Shown here piece after piece: positions 24,167 through 35,883 of a stretch of DNA of 64,000 nucleotides. The notes beneath the pieces are model-generated. The model had not been told where the DNA came from and ran no database searches. It saw only the letters and a list, made by a program, of their open reading frames with translations. Within the stretch, counting starts at the first letter, position 1. Each line of letters begins with the position of its first letter. Source of the DNA: Acorus gramineus. Lineage: Eukaryota > Streptophyta > Magnoliopsida > Acorales > Acoraceae. The stretch is from assembly GCA_030737835.1 (NCBI GenBank), contig CM060855.1:8223434-8287433 (forward strand), read 5' to 3'. The position numbers and the translations under genes were made by a program.

Positions 24167-25585
24167 TCAAGCTGGGGCGATGGAGACCTTGTCGACCTGG
24201 ACGACGAACTCGAGAGAGGCATCGGGAGGGATTTGGACGCCGGAGCCCAAGTCGGCGCCTTTATCTCCGAAGCCGAGGCGTGGAGGGACTATGACCCTCC
24301 TCTTGCCACCAGCCCTCATGGACCTCAATATGTACTCAACCCCTTCACACATTCCCTTCGTGTAAGGCCTGGATCCCATCACCAGTGCAAGAGGTCTCTT
24401 GTCCTTAAACGTGTTGACGAACGCTTTGTTGTCGTCGTCGCCACCGCCTTCGACCCTCCCTTTGAGATCGATCACGACCAGGTCTCCGGTCCTTGGGTAG
24501 TCGCCGCCGCCCACTCTCAGGTCGTAGTACCTGGTGAAATGTAGCATGGTACATTATCAAATGCAAAAGACCAATGGGCACTGTTACATGTTATTCTTAC
24601 ATGTAGTCACACGTACATTTATATATATATACATTTTGTTTTTTTTATTTATGAAGTTACATGTTTGTTAAATGAGATATACTTTTAAAAGAAAATAAAA
24701 AATGTATCATAATCTTAGTTGAGTCAATTGATTGGACAAAAGAGTAAACTAGGAACTTATATTTAACATTAAACCATTATGAATATTTATTACCCGGACA
24801 TAGACACGGTCATAAATCACAATGTTTGTGTACATTAAATATCCAATGAGGATTCTGTTCACGTATGATAAGTGTACGTTATAAATCAAATGGAATTATG
24901 TAAGATAAAAAATATAAAGAATTAAACTGATTTCTAAATGTAATTGACTATAAGAAGTACATGCATTGATAAATAGATTAGTTTTTCAAATAACGAAGAA
25001 CGTGGTAGGCATCCAAACTAAATGAATACCCGAATTCTGAAGGCATCAAATGCACAATTTAGCAAATAAAAGTATGTTCAGTCGATAGAGAGGGGAAGTA
25101 CATAAGTAGTTTAATCGAATTGAAGTTATGGAATACCTGATTCCATTAGGAAGCACAACCTCCTCTTCCCTCTCTACGTCCCTGTGAGAATGCATGCATT
25201 AACAAGTAGCCAAAATTTTGAATTCACTAATATAACAAAACCATGTAGTCCTGGGCCAAAACACACACCTTGTGTTGGCTGCTTGTTGAGTCACCTCAAG
25301 CCGGGTCTTGATCTGCTCGGAGACAACTCCGGCGGCGAGGAATCCGGCCCATGCGAGGCCGGCTCCAAGGCCAAACCGCCTCGTCAATGTCGAGGCTATC
25401 CAGTCGGTCGACTCCGGTGTCTGGTTCGGCTTCTGTGGGGACTTTATGGTGACCGGTTGCGCCGGAGGGATGACTGGAAGAGGCTGTGGTGGTTGCTGTT
25501 GTGGTGGTGGTGGTGGTGCTTGTGAGGATGAGAACTTTGTGAGTGGGTGAGTTGTGAAGGAAGGGGAGCCAAAGAAGGCAGCCAT
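24167..25585 (-). CDS. FKBP17: Thylakoid-lumen FKBP-type immunophilin (FKBP17-like), 3 exons, 241 aa
   Basis: FKBP-fold protein. Exons: 25585-25269, 25181-25137, 24530-24167 (726 nt, in frame). The N-terminus is Ser/Pro/Gln-rich and low in acidic residues (chloroplast transit type). It is followed by a twin-arginine pair at residues 69-70 (LTRRFGLGAGLAWAGFLAAG) and a hydrophobic core to about 88, i.e. a Tat-type thylakoid transfer signal. The FKBP domain runs from about 125 to the end (YYDLRVGGG, GDLVVIDLKG, AGGKRRVIVPPRLGFG, SLEFVVQVDKV). The KGMCEGVEY stretch has Cys where FKBP12 has the pocket Trp, and PRLGFG lacks the pocket Tyr, so strong prolyl-isomerase activity is doubtful, as for many lumenal FKBPs. 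Similarity to FKBP17-3 (At1g73655), and its place beside DUF1295, support the call. Confidence 0.92.
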
Positions 25586-25648
25586 TAAAGCTTTGTATGA
25601 AGACAGTTTGAAATGGCTGTGCTCAATAAGTAGTAAGACTCAGCCCCA

Positions 25649-25655
25649 CCTTATC
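25649..25655 (-). promoter_or_regulatory. I-box-like GATAAGG element upstream of the FKBP gene
   Basis: GATAAGG on the minus strand, about 64 bp upstream of the FKBP start codon. GATA/I-box motifs are common in promoters of light-regulated plastid-protein genes. The short distance could also place it in the 5' UTR. Confidence 0.3.
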
Positions 25656-26144
25656 TTATTGTGCGACTGTGAGTCTCTTTTGGTAATATATCTATTCTTT
25701 TGAACAGGTCCAGTAGTTTAATATATGACATGTATTTGATCTCACTTCACTAGAACCAAATCATACTTTTAGGCCCCTCTGCCAGTTGGTTATGAATTTT
25801 TTTTTTTTTTTTTTTTGGCCAGTTATACCAGAATCCAAGTTATTATGATATGCATATGAATATAAACCACTTTATCTTTGATTAGTATAACCTCTTATTT
25901 GAAATATTAATTTTACACCCTGTAATATGAAAGAGAGGAGACTGATTGATGCACTTATTTTTTATTAGTAGTTTTTTTTTATATAAGTGGATAAAAAAAA
26001 TACCACAAAATCCTAATCCATAACTAGTTAAGCTAATATTAAGGACAATGGGATTTTGATAGCAGACATATTCCTCACATTTTCATTAACAAATTATAGT
26101 ATACCACTACCAAAAGGGAGCCTTAGTGGTCATTGTCATCACAA

Positions 26145-26163
26145 GGGGGGGGGGGGGGGGGGG
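26145..26163 (+). repeat. Homopolymer run of 19 G
   Basis: Uninterrupted poly-G, downstream of the MAPKKK stop codon, so on that gene's sense strand it is poly-C. Confidence 0.85.
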
Positions 26164-26655
26164 ATTAACAAATCAGTACATGATCTCAAAATTCAGCATA
26201 TCCCGAAATTGCTCAGTTACCAACTGTTATCCAAAGAAATACCTTCATAACAGACATCACAACAAGACCAGACTAGTTCTGAAAGACTTTTTATCCCATT
26301 TTTATTATTTGTTCTCAACCAAAGTAAAAGATTGGGGATAAAGAAGGGCCAAACATTAAGCTGGATTAAAACAATGATAATAGTTTCATAATAAACCAAA
26401 TTTACAACCAACCTTGTGTTGGTGGTGGGGACAATTACAAGAAGAAAAGCCAAGCAAAGGTTACAGACAAGGAATATCGGACAAAAACAAAACACTGGGA
26501 GAAACTGTTATAGCCTGTAACAAAAAAGTAATAAATAGCCTGTATCGATGGTTGAATTCTTTTTCCACCATGATCACTTAATGGGAGGAGCCACTTCTGG
26601 CTCCCCAGTCCGAGGTATGTTCACTTGCTCCGGTCTGCATTTGGACCCTACCATG

Positions 26656-29600
26656 TCAATCCATGGCTGACAAAATTCTTGCCCTCTGCACTTGGGTGCT
26701 GGTTATTGGTTTCTGTAGTGGCTTCAAAACTGCCATGATCTCTGAAAATGAAGGCCGTAGTTTTGGATTCCTATTTCATATTTTGAACAAGCAAAGCCGG
26801 ATTAGTTGGGAATCTTTTAGCATTCATATGGCTAAACAATTTATGAAGCCATCATGAGATCTCATCATAAAAGGAGATTCGTAAACATATATTCAACCAT
26901 CACTTGGATGTAAAATTGGCACGAGACTTTATGACCTAAAGGTTTGAAAAGCAATCAGAAATTTGATGTTTAAACTAGGAGGACCAGTTTAGAAGCAAGA
27001 TCTTATGCCACCTTGATATGAATAAAAATAAGGATATGAAAAAGGCAGTGTGAATAGCCATCTAATTGTAACTCTTGGACTTCAGAAGGTAAATCCTTTT
27101 GTATTCTTCAATTTTTTTATTTTTTGTTTGTTACAAGGAGCAAGATTAAGAAAGATTTAAGTTTTCTTAGGAGCACTCAAAGGTCACTGATGGATAATTG
27201 GATATATGAAATGGCAGCTTTAGCTTCATGGACGACACTCTGTCAACAGGATGACTAAAAAAAAATGTAGTTACATTAGCTTCTACAGATGACAAACATG
27301 ATTATAAGTGGTCCTTTTATAAATAAAGAAGATTAGTTAAAATGTTATGAAAGAAAAAGATGAAAAAGAAATGAAAGCCGAAACCCTGAGCTGGCATCAG
27401 CATTCAGCAGGGCTGAAATCTATAGAAAATGAATGACAAATGTAGAGGATAGTGAAGCAATGGGGTTTCAAAGAGTTAGCAATAGGTGAAAAGGATTTAC
27501 TTACGTTTGCCAACACTTCGTAATAATATCGGCGATGACTGGATCCATGTCCTCGGGAATATCCAGGCGCCGCTCCTGAAATCCAACAGCACCAACAACT
27601 TGCATTGGGTTCATTCCACCCCATGGTTGCTGCAAGGTTGAAAGCTCCCATAATATGACTCCAAAGCTATAGACATCACACCTGTAATCAACAAGCCAAA
27701 GCCTCAGTTATGGAGGTGATTTAATTCTAGATATTCTTGTAAGCACAAAAATAAATTAATAGAGCATACTTTTCATCAGAAGGTTCATTTCTTAGCACTT
27801 CAGGAGCCATCCATTCGGCCTGAAGAGCAGACAGGACGATGTTCCATGAGCCATTTCAAACATTTTCCTTGACCAAAATAAGCATGTCAAAACATAAACT
27901 ATAGCACATTATTGTGCTTCCAAAAGAAATTACGCCAATATTTGAACATAACAGGACAATAAAATTGTGATGACAGGCTAGTTTATGTGAAAAAATTATG
28001 GGTGTTGTTGCATGATCAATTATAGGAATGCATTTTGGGATTCAGGAAACACAACAGAGGTGGCAGATTGTAAATTGTAAAGCTACCTCACCAGTTTTTC
28101 ATACTTCAAATCCTCCCAGGACATTGTTCAAATTGATCCTCAAGAGAGAAGCAATGCACAAAATTATGAATATTTTTGGCACCCCTTTGTCAACCTCATG
28201 TCAAACCACATAAGGAATTAAATAGTCAACCATGGCCCCAACCAGTTACCATGGTCATGCACCAAACATACAGTGTCAAAGTGGGACTGATGGCAATACC
28301 CACATGTTGCCTCTCCACATATTTATTGATGCCTTCACATCAGCACTCTTGTGTTTAATTTTTTTCTTTTGTTGGTACATGTTTGTTAACTTGCTAATTA
28401 TCTGGTACCTGATGTCTTGACTCTTGAGATGTCATGTTTTAAGTACTTATTGATGAATCTAGGTATCTTTTGGGGTTTTTTTTGGCGCATTCCATCCATT
28501 ATGTATGAATAAAGTCTAAAGTAGATTTGTTATGTATGTTAAGGCTTTTTTCACACCTCATGCTCCAAAACTTAAATCCATACACTACAAGGAACATGAT
28601 TGCATTTCAGTGTATCCTTATGTGATAACATATATGTCAAAATTGTGACTCTGTTAGAAAGTTGTGCATATCATTCCTCAGCATACATGATTGCTAGATA
28701 GTAAGATCATCTCAGATCTAAGCTAACTTATATACTAATTATTATCACTTTGGCCAGGTGGCATATTCTGTGTGAAGACTGTGGCTTTACCGTCCAGGAC
28801 TGTCAGATTTTCAACCAGAGAAACTGCTATTGATAATAGTAGAATACCTAGTCTAGTGCTGTGTGTTTCCTATCCCTATGGTGAAAAAATATATTCTCAA
28901 AGACGATAGGTCAATGTTATCAAGGAGGGGGGATGTTAAATAGTTGTGTGAGGTTTCTTTACATTTTATGACTAAATCCTAACTTTGCCTTACATCCACT
29001 CCTTGTCTCCTTTTCTTGTAATCCTTTTGTAATCATTTTCCCAACAAAAAAAATTGAAAAAAAGGATTAGCCATATTGAATGAGCCCTGAGACTAGGTTG
29101 TGAAGAGCACTGTCAATCCTACATCATGGATAAAAACAGAGAAAGCATGAATGGTATTACTAAAAAGGGAAAAATCTATATAACCCCCTGTAAACTGATT
29201 GAAATCTATAAAACCCTTGACTTTTCTTAAAATCCATATAACCCCCTTAAAACACCTAGTAAATCCAAATAACCCCTTGAAAAAAATTTACGTTTACAGA
29301 TGATGAATATTATATGAATATTATGTTTGGTTAACCCTGATAGAAAATACAGTATACCAAAAAAACCTACAATGTGTTAAAAATATAAAATATCTTCTAT
29401 AATTGATGATTTTGCTCCTTCTGATAGAGTTTTATAATATATCTAGAGAGGGTAAAATCGTCATTTTCATATGATTTTTTGCTTTTTTAATCCATTATAG
29501 TGGTTTTTTAGTATATCGTGTTTTCAGTTAGGGTTAACTAAACAAAATATATGCAAAATATTCATCATCTATTAACAAAATGTTTATTCAGGGGGTTATT

Positions 29601-32600
29601 TGGATTTACTAAATGTTTTCAGGGGGTTATATAGATATTAATATAAATCAGGGGGTTACATGGATTTCAGTCAGATTTTAGGGGGTTGCATGGATTTTTC
29701 CCTACTAAAAAACTGTAAGGAACCAAAATGAAAAATTAAATCACCAGAATTCTGTTTTGTGTGTGCCATGGAATGCTCTTAAGAGCTATCACACAAAACA
29801 CAGAAAGCATGCATGGTATTGATAAATGGCTCAGACAAGACCTACAATAAGCATCATTTGCCCCTCCCTCATGATAAATAACAAGATTTACCCTTGACAA
29901 CCCACTTCTATATGAAAGATCCACTAACCCATTCGCTAATGTAGTTACATAAAAAGCACAAATATTTATAGCTCAATGTGTGTAAATGGAAATGTGAAGA
30001 AAAAGCAACAATACACTGCTGGCTTACCGTCCCAGCAGTAGACCTCGAAGAAAGAAATGTACTCTGCTTCATCCTGGATAGCCCAAAATCGCAAACCTAG
30101 ATGATAAGAAAAAACACACTGCTTAAGTAATACTGGATGGGGAAGAATAGAAATCTCAGAACTACATCAAATTTCCCATCTTAAAAACAGATCGCTACCT
30201 TCACAACCCAATTTTTATCTACAAGAAGATTTGGGGACTTCAGATCACGGTGTACTACAATAGGAGTGCAATTGTGTAGGTAATTCATTCCACGAGCCTG
30301 AATGATAAAAGGAAACACACAGTATTATGAATAAGGGAAGTTTCACAATGTGCAACACAATCAGAATGAGATAAAACCAGGAATTAAAAAATCATACAAC
30401 ATCCAATGCCATCCTTAAACGCCTCCTTTCATCCAATTGATTGTTAGGCCGGTGAATCAACCTAAACAAACTACCTCTGCAAGACATAAGGACCAGTTAA
30501 AGATTCCAAAAAAACAAAAAATCACACATATTTGTACTGCAGAAATAGTAACACTAACACATACACAATAATATGTAACTCGTGTAGTGTTCTGTAAGCA
30601 AGCATCAGACAGATATTAGACCCAACTTGCCTTCACCAACAAACAATTATGTAAACCAACACAGACAGAATAGCATTTCATCCAAGGAGTTGATATCCTT
30701 AATACATGCTATGGAACACAACTCTATTTCCAGTTGCAGACATGAATATCTGTGCCACACAAGCAGAGAATGTTCATAAGAATGGTTTCAATGACAATGA
30801 TAATATACACTTTCTTACTGAAACTATCCTTTTTCTATTTATTTTTATCATACAAAGTAAATAGATTTATTTGGTCCCCGCTTGGTTTGCATATTGCTTA
30901 TCTAGGTATAAATAGTGATACAGGGAGAACAAAGAATTAAATTATTTTCTATTTTGATAAATTTTTCTTATTTTTTTGTCTTATTAGATTATAGTTATAA
31001 TTTTGGATGGATAATTAGGAATAAAGTATACCTTCCTCTCCTGAAATAGTTATGAGAGTTTAATCTAATTTTGCATTTCATCAAGTTTCTAATGAAGATA
31101 CTTGTCATATGAATTTATGGCCAAGAGCATGATGACCCAGGAACCTGAAGATTATACTGGAGATCAATAGATACTGAAATCATTTTATCAAAGAGTGATG
31201 ATGATGGATGGATTCCTGAATCAACTGATGAAGTAAAATAAAATAGAAAAATAAGGATCTTTGTTGTATAAAGCTAGAATTGATTTGGGATCTCAAATTA
31301 TAAAAAATAATTCAATATTTCATACCTAAAGGCTTATGTTTTATAAGAGAAACAACTAAATGCATATCTATAAAAAGACCGAGGAGCTTATCCCACCCAA
31401 GAAGAATGTCACTAAATTGTAAATTGTTAAAGTTCATCTTTAGCTAAAACAACATTTCAAGCATTGATACTGGTCCATTATATCCAACAGACACTGAGAT
31501 GAAACCAGAGCCCAGTTTAGTTCTTTAACTTTTATATCCCATCTAAGATGTTTAATTGTATGTCATATAAGCTTTTGCATACCGTTTGATGTTCAAAGAA
31601 CATATTTTCATATGCTTTTCATAGTTGTTTTGGAACATTTCCCTATGTAATTTTTTTTTTTTTTGGTAAGTAAGAGATCAGTTGTATTGCTGTTGTAACT
31701 ATGCAAATGTACAAGAAATGAGCATTTATAAAATCCCCTTTAATGTGAAGGCCGATGGAAGTCAGCACACAATCACAATTAATGGGGAAGACTCATCATG
31801 TGAAGTTCAAAGCACATTTTAGGGAAGATTCTTTTCTTTGTATTCAAAGCACATTTTGCACAAATTGACAATATTCATTTAATATATGCATAATTGTTTT
31901 TTTTCATGTGGAGCTATATTTTAAAATTCAGAAATATAAATTTGGCAGGTTATAAATTGGGGAAGGAATTAGCATTTAAAGCTTCATCAAAATGTCTAAA
32001 TCTGGTCTACCAAATCAATAAAATCTTCAATCAAATCAACTTTAACATCTCCAACAAATCAACAAGATCTCCAACATATTTTGCAAATCAGCATTAACAA
32101 CTCAATCAAATCAACATTTACAACCAATTCAACCCTCAAAACCCTATAAAAAAAAGGCACCGCAGAGAGAGAGGAGGGCATCTCTTCATTCAGCCAAGAA
32201 GAATTTTATTTTCAGTCTTTGTTCTTTTTTTTTGAGTTTTTTTGTTTTTAGTTTTTGTTTCTTTGGTATTTGAGACAAATTCTATTGTGTTTTCAATAAA
32301 AATACCTTTTTATTGTATTTTCATGGATTGTTTTTTTTTTTTCTAGAATATCACCAACCATGGTAGGCTAGAGAATCCTCCCATCAAGGAGAGGATTCCA
32401 TCCCATGAATTTGAGTGATTGATTCTTTTATGATGTTTTATGATTTGTTCTTCATGTTTATATAGTTTCTTCAACTCAGATTTCTTTTGAATAAGGGTAT
32501 TTTTAGATCTTCCGTCGTTCTACCTAGATAGGATACGGTTGATGCTTTATAAACCCTATTTTTAAATCAAGTGGAAGTGAACTGCTTTTGAAATATTTTG

Positions 32601-35600
32601 TTTTCATTAAGTGCATAAGAAAGAACCATCACGATATTTGTGGGGTGGATTTCCAATCCTTGGTGGCCTTTTTCATATAATAATTTCGACTTCAGCTGTT
32701 AGAATAGTTTTCTTAAATCAATCCTTGATATTTTGTTTTTAAACCTTTTTGCCGAGAATTGATAATCTTTTATTTTTACTCGTTTGCTTCAATAGCCTCT
32801 CTGTGGGATCGACCTCTTACTACCACTTTCTACCAAGAATAGGTAAGAGTTTTAAATTTTGTTGGCAAAAATGAAATCTAAACGATAATTTCGAAATCAT
32901 CAAATCTGCCATCAACACATACCTAGGAAGAAATTCTGTAACAATGGAAAGGTTCGGCACACGGGTTATCGCTCCCATAAATAGAACCACATTGGGATGT
33001 CGCAATCTTTTCATAATCCTGATCTGCCAAATAAAAGCACATCATGCCAATGAGTTACAGTTTGGAGTTAAGTTATCAAACACAAAAGTTTCTGAATATA
33101 ATAAAAACTTTCAGGATCCAAGATATCCAGTCCTAAATCAAAATACATAACAAAGTCTTGAGATTAGCCTTGCTTGGCCACAACTCAAAGTTCCTACTAG
33201 ATTTTGCATTAGGAATAGTAGAGAACCGGCAAAATATTCACTGAAAATCGGACACACAACATAATACAGAGGATTTGTTAGAGGGATTATGTCATAAAAT
33301 TGTTGTGCACGTCCTATTGTAAGGTCTGTGGTTTCTTTGGGAAGGAGGGTTAATGGGCATAGTAGCATAGTTTGATATTGGTACTTTCATTTTGATCCTT
33401 TTTCTTTCTTTTTTTTCCTTTTCTTATTGTAGGAGAGACCCCTCGTTTCCCTACTTTAAGGATGTCTTTTCATTGAGTAACGGAAAACATCCTATCATTT
33501 CGTCAAAAAATTGTTGCGCACAAATGTAAACATGCATCATAATCTGTGTATATTGCTCAAATGAGAATTGGTAAAATGATTTCCTAAAATTGTGTAACAT
33601 GGTACCAAAGCTTCATGCCTACAATTCATGAATTTCATCTACAAATTTACAGCTTTGTAGCATGATCCACACCACTGATCCTGGTTTTTCCTCTGCCGCT
33701 CATCCACTGTAGGTACAGTGCCCACCGGCAGTCCGCCACTGGCAAACTCCATCGTCTCCCGCGATTTTATCCCTCATGGGTCATTTTTTCATGGGGAGAT
33801 CTTCAATCCTTGGCCAAAATGCTGAAGCTGTATGTTGTGAAATCTCCATGCTCCTGATATCATTACAGTTCATTTTGTACCCTGGGTTCCGTTAAGAAGT
33901 TTGAGACCCTCGATCCTAAATTATGTAAAAGAAAACTTCTAATAAGTAAATACTTTGATTCTGTATCAATTACTTGGGCAGATCATCATTTGAGTAATAG
34001 CCTTTTCACATTATCATTGCGCCAACCATCAAGCAATATCTCATCTATTTCGGTTCAGCTTTACAAATTAAAGTATAATCTATCATGTATATGAGACTAA
34101 TTTCTACAACCAATTATCAACCTAATGTCAGCCATGCACCCATGCTTTGGCTAAGCCCAGACAGTGATTATGATGACCTACCTTTTCCACCAAACATGAT
34201 TAAATGGAAAACATCCAAGAAAAAAGAGAAGACAGGGAATTTCCAAATTGAAATACAAAAATAAAAGGGGAACACAGAAAACGATAGCCCTCCTAGATGA
34301 CTACTCAATTACAAAATTCACATCCCTGATCAATATTGATTGGATAACTCCCAAATCGTGCTTCTCCCAAGCTTTACATTTGCTCAATACTCTATCCCAA
34401 TTCCACATAAATTTGCTTCCTTTGAAAATAAATCATCCTTATAAACCTGATATTCAATCAAACATTGTGGAAGACGTCTTATTGTTAAACATCTGAGCTC
34501 ATGCAAAGAGTCTAGACAAGGATGGAAATAAAATACAACTTTGTATCTGTAATATTTAACATTTGCTTTAGTACCAGTGGACAATCTCAAACAGATGTGG
34601 TGCGCAAGGAAGTCACTCAAACCAAAGGGGGATCGGAGCAAAAAGGTCAAGATTTACCAGTCTTTAATTCCAGCAGTTGTGTGGGCAATTGTGCTCGCCC
34701 GGAACCAGGTGGTGTTTAAAAGGGCTACGCCTCTAGCTGAAAACATTTGGGAAGCAGCAGAAAGATTCATTAAGGAGTGGGGGATTGTATAGCTGGAGAT
34801 TCGAGGGTGGAGTTTGTAGATGGTGTAGTGTATGCCGAGGAGTGAGTGAGAGGAGGTGTTTTTTCCCAGTCTGAAGAATCGATCTCCGATACTGAATGGG
34901 TCGAAGTTTGTGAGGTGTCTTGTTTTGTACTTTTGACAAAGTTCCCATTTTTAATGAAATGTGGTAGCTCTGTCTACCTTTGCTTCAAAAAAATAAAATA
35001 AAAACATTTAATATTCGCTAAAACTGCAGTTATGCCTTTTTTAAGGCTAGGAAAAACTTTCTAGTGGCCAAATCCATTCTATAGATCAACTCTTAATCAC
35101 AATGGCAAGAGACAGTCAAATAGTTAAAACATGATAATAGAAAGAGAGAAATAAAGGAAAACCAAATAAAACATGTAAATCTCACCATAAATTTATAAAT
35201 TTTAATTATCGATTAAGTGACTGAACACCACACAGATTTATGTATGCACACACACACCATGCATATTATTCACACACGCACATACACTCTAGCACATATG
35301 CGTGTGCGGGGAGGGAGGGAGACGGAGAGAGGGAGAAGGAGGTGGGAGAGAATGAGAGAGAGAGAGAGAGAGAGATACCTCACTTCTGAATTCTTCAAGT
35401 GCATCACCTGTTATATCTTGGTCTAAGAACTTCTTGACAGCAACTTCCTGGAAAAAGCAAGGTACTAACATAGATTTAAAGAACTAATATAGGTATATAT
35501 ATTTTCATATTTATAAGATACCTCACGAAAAATCTCATCGAAAACCTGTATGCATCCTGTTTTTTTCTTGGAGGAAAGGTGGGGACTATACCACATGTTT

Positions 35601-35842
35601 TTTTTTTTTTTTAAAGGGGCATCACAATTCACACCAAACTAGGTAGGAAATAACCTTACACCTACCACAAATGAAGAAATGAGATATCTTGAACAAGCAA
35701 TAGAACACACACTCAACACCCACCCAAATTCAAAACATCACTCTTATACGATCAACCACCCCTTTACCCCAATCAAGTCTCAGACTCAGCTCGCAAAATG
35801 CATTTAACTCGATCCACTAGGTTAGAGGCGATTTTAATCCAA

Positions 35843-35883
<41 letters not shown>

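Larger units (their letters stand above)
25586..26655. other. Intergenic spacer between FKBP and MAPKKK genes
   Basis: FKBP promoter side and MAPKKK 3' UTR side. Contains a long poly-T near 25798-25817 and a G19 run at 26145-26163. No gene supported. Confidence 0.7.
33024..35378 (-). other. MAPKKK intron between exons 6 and 7 (2355 nt)
   Basis: Contains a 5'-truncated LINE 3' end on the plus strand (about 34577-35003). It also has a short region near 33595-33620 (GGTACCAAAGCTTC) recalling the primer-binding site of copia elements; the latter is weak. The donor end carries a CT microsatellite. Confidence 0.6.

Noticed and set aside
24152..24544. Plus-strand ORF opposite FKBP exon 3
   Set aside because: Shadow of the minus-strand FKBP domain, which has recognisable motifs.
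32150..32850. Possible solo gypsy LTR
   Set aside because: The GTGGGATCGACCTC motif is suggestive, but LTR ends and a 5-bp target duplication were not found; mentioned only in the intron description.
33595..33850. Possible copia primer-binding site and gag leader (GGTACCAAAGCTTC...)
   Set aside because: Only a short degenerate resemblance; no LTR or protein domain located beside it.
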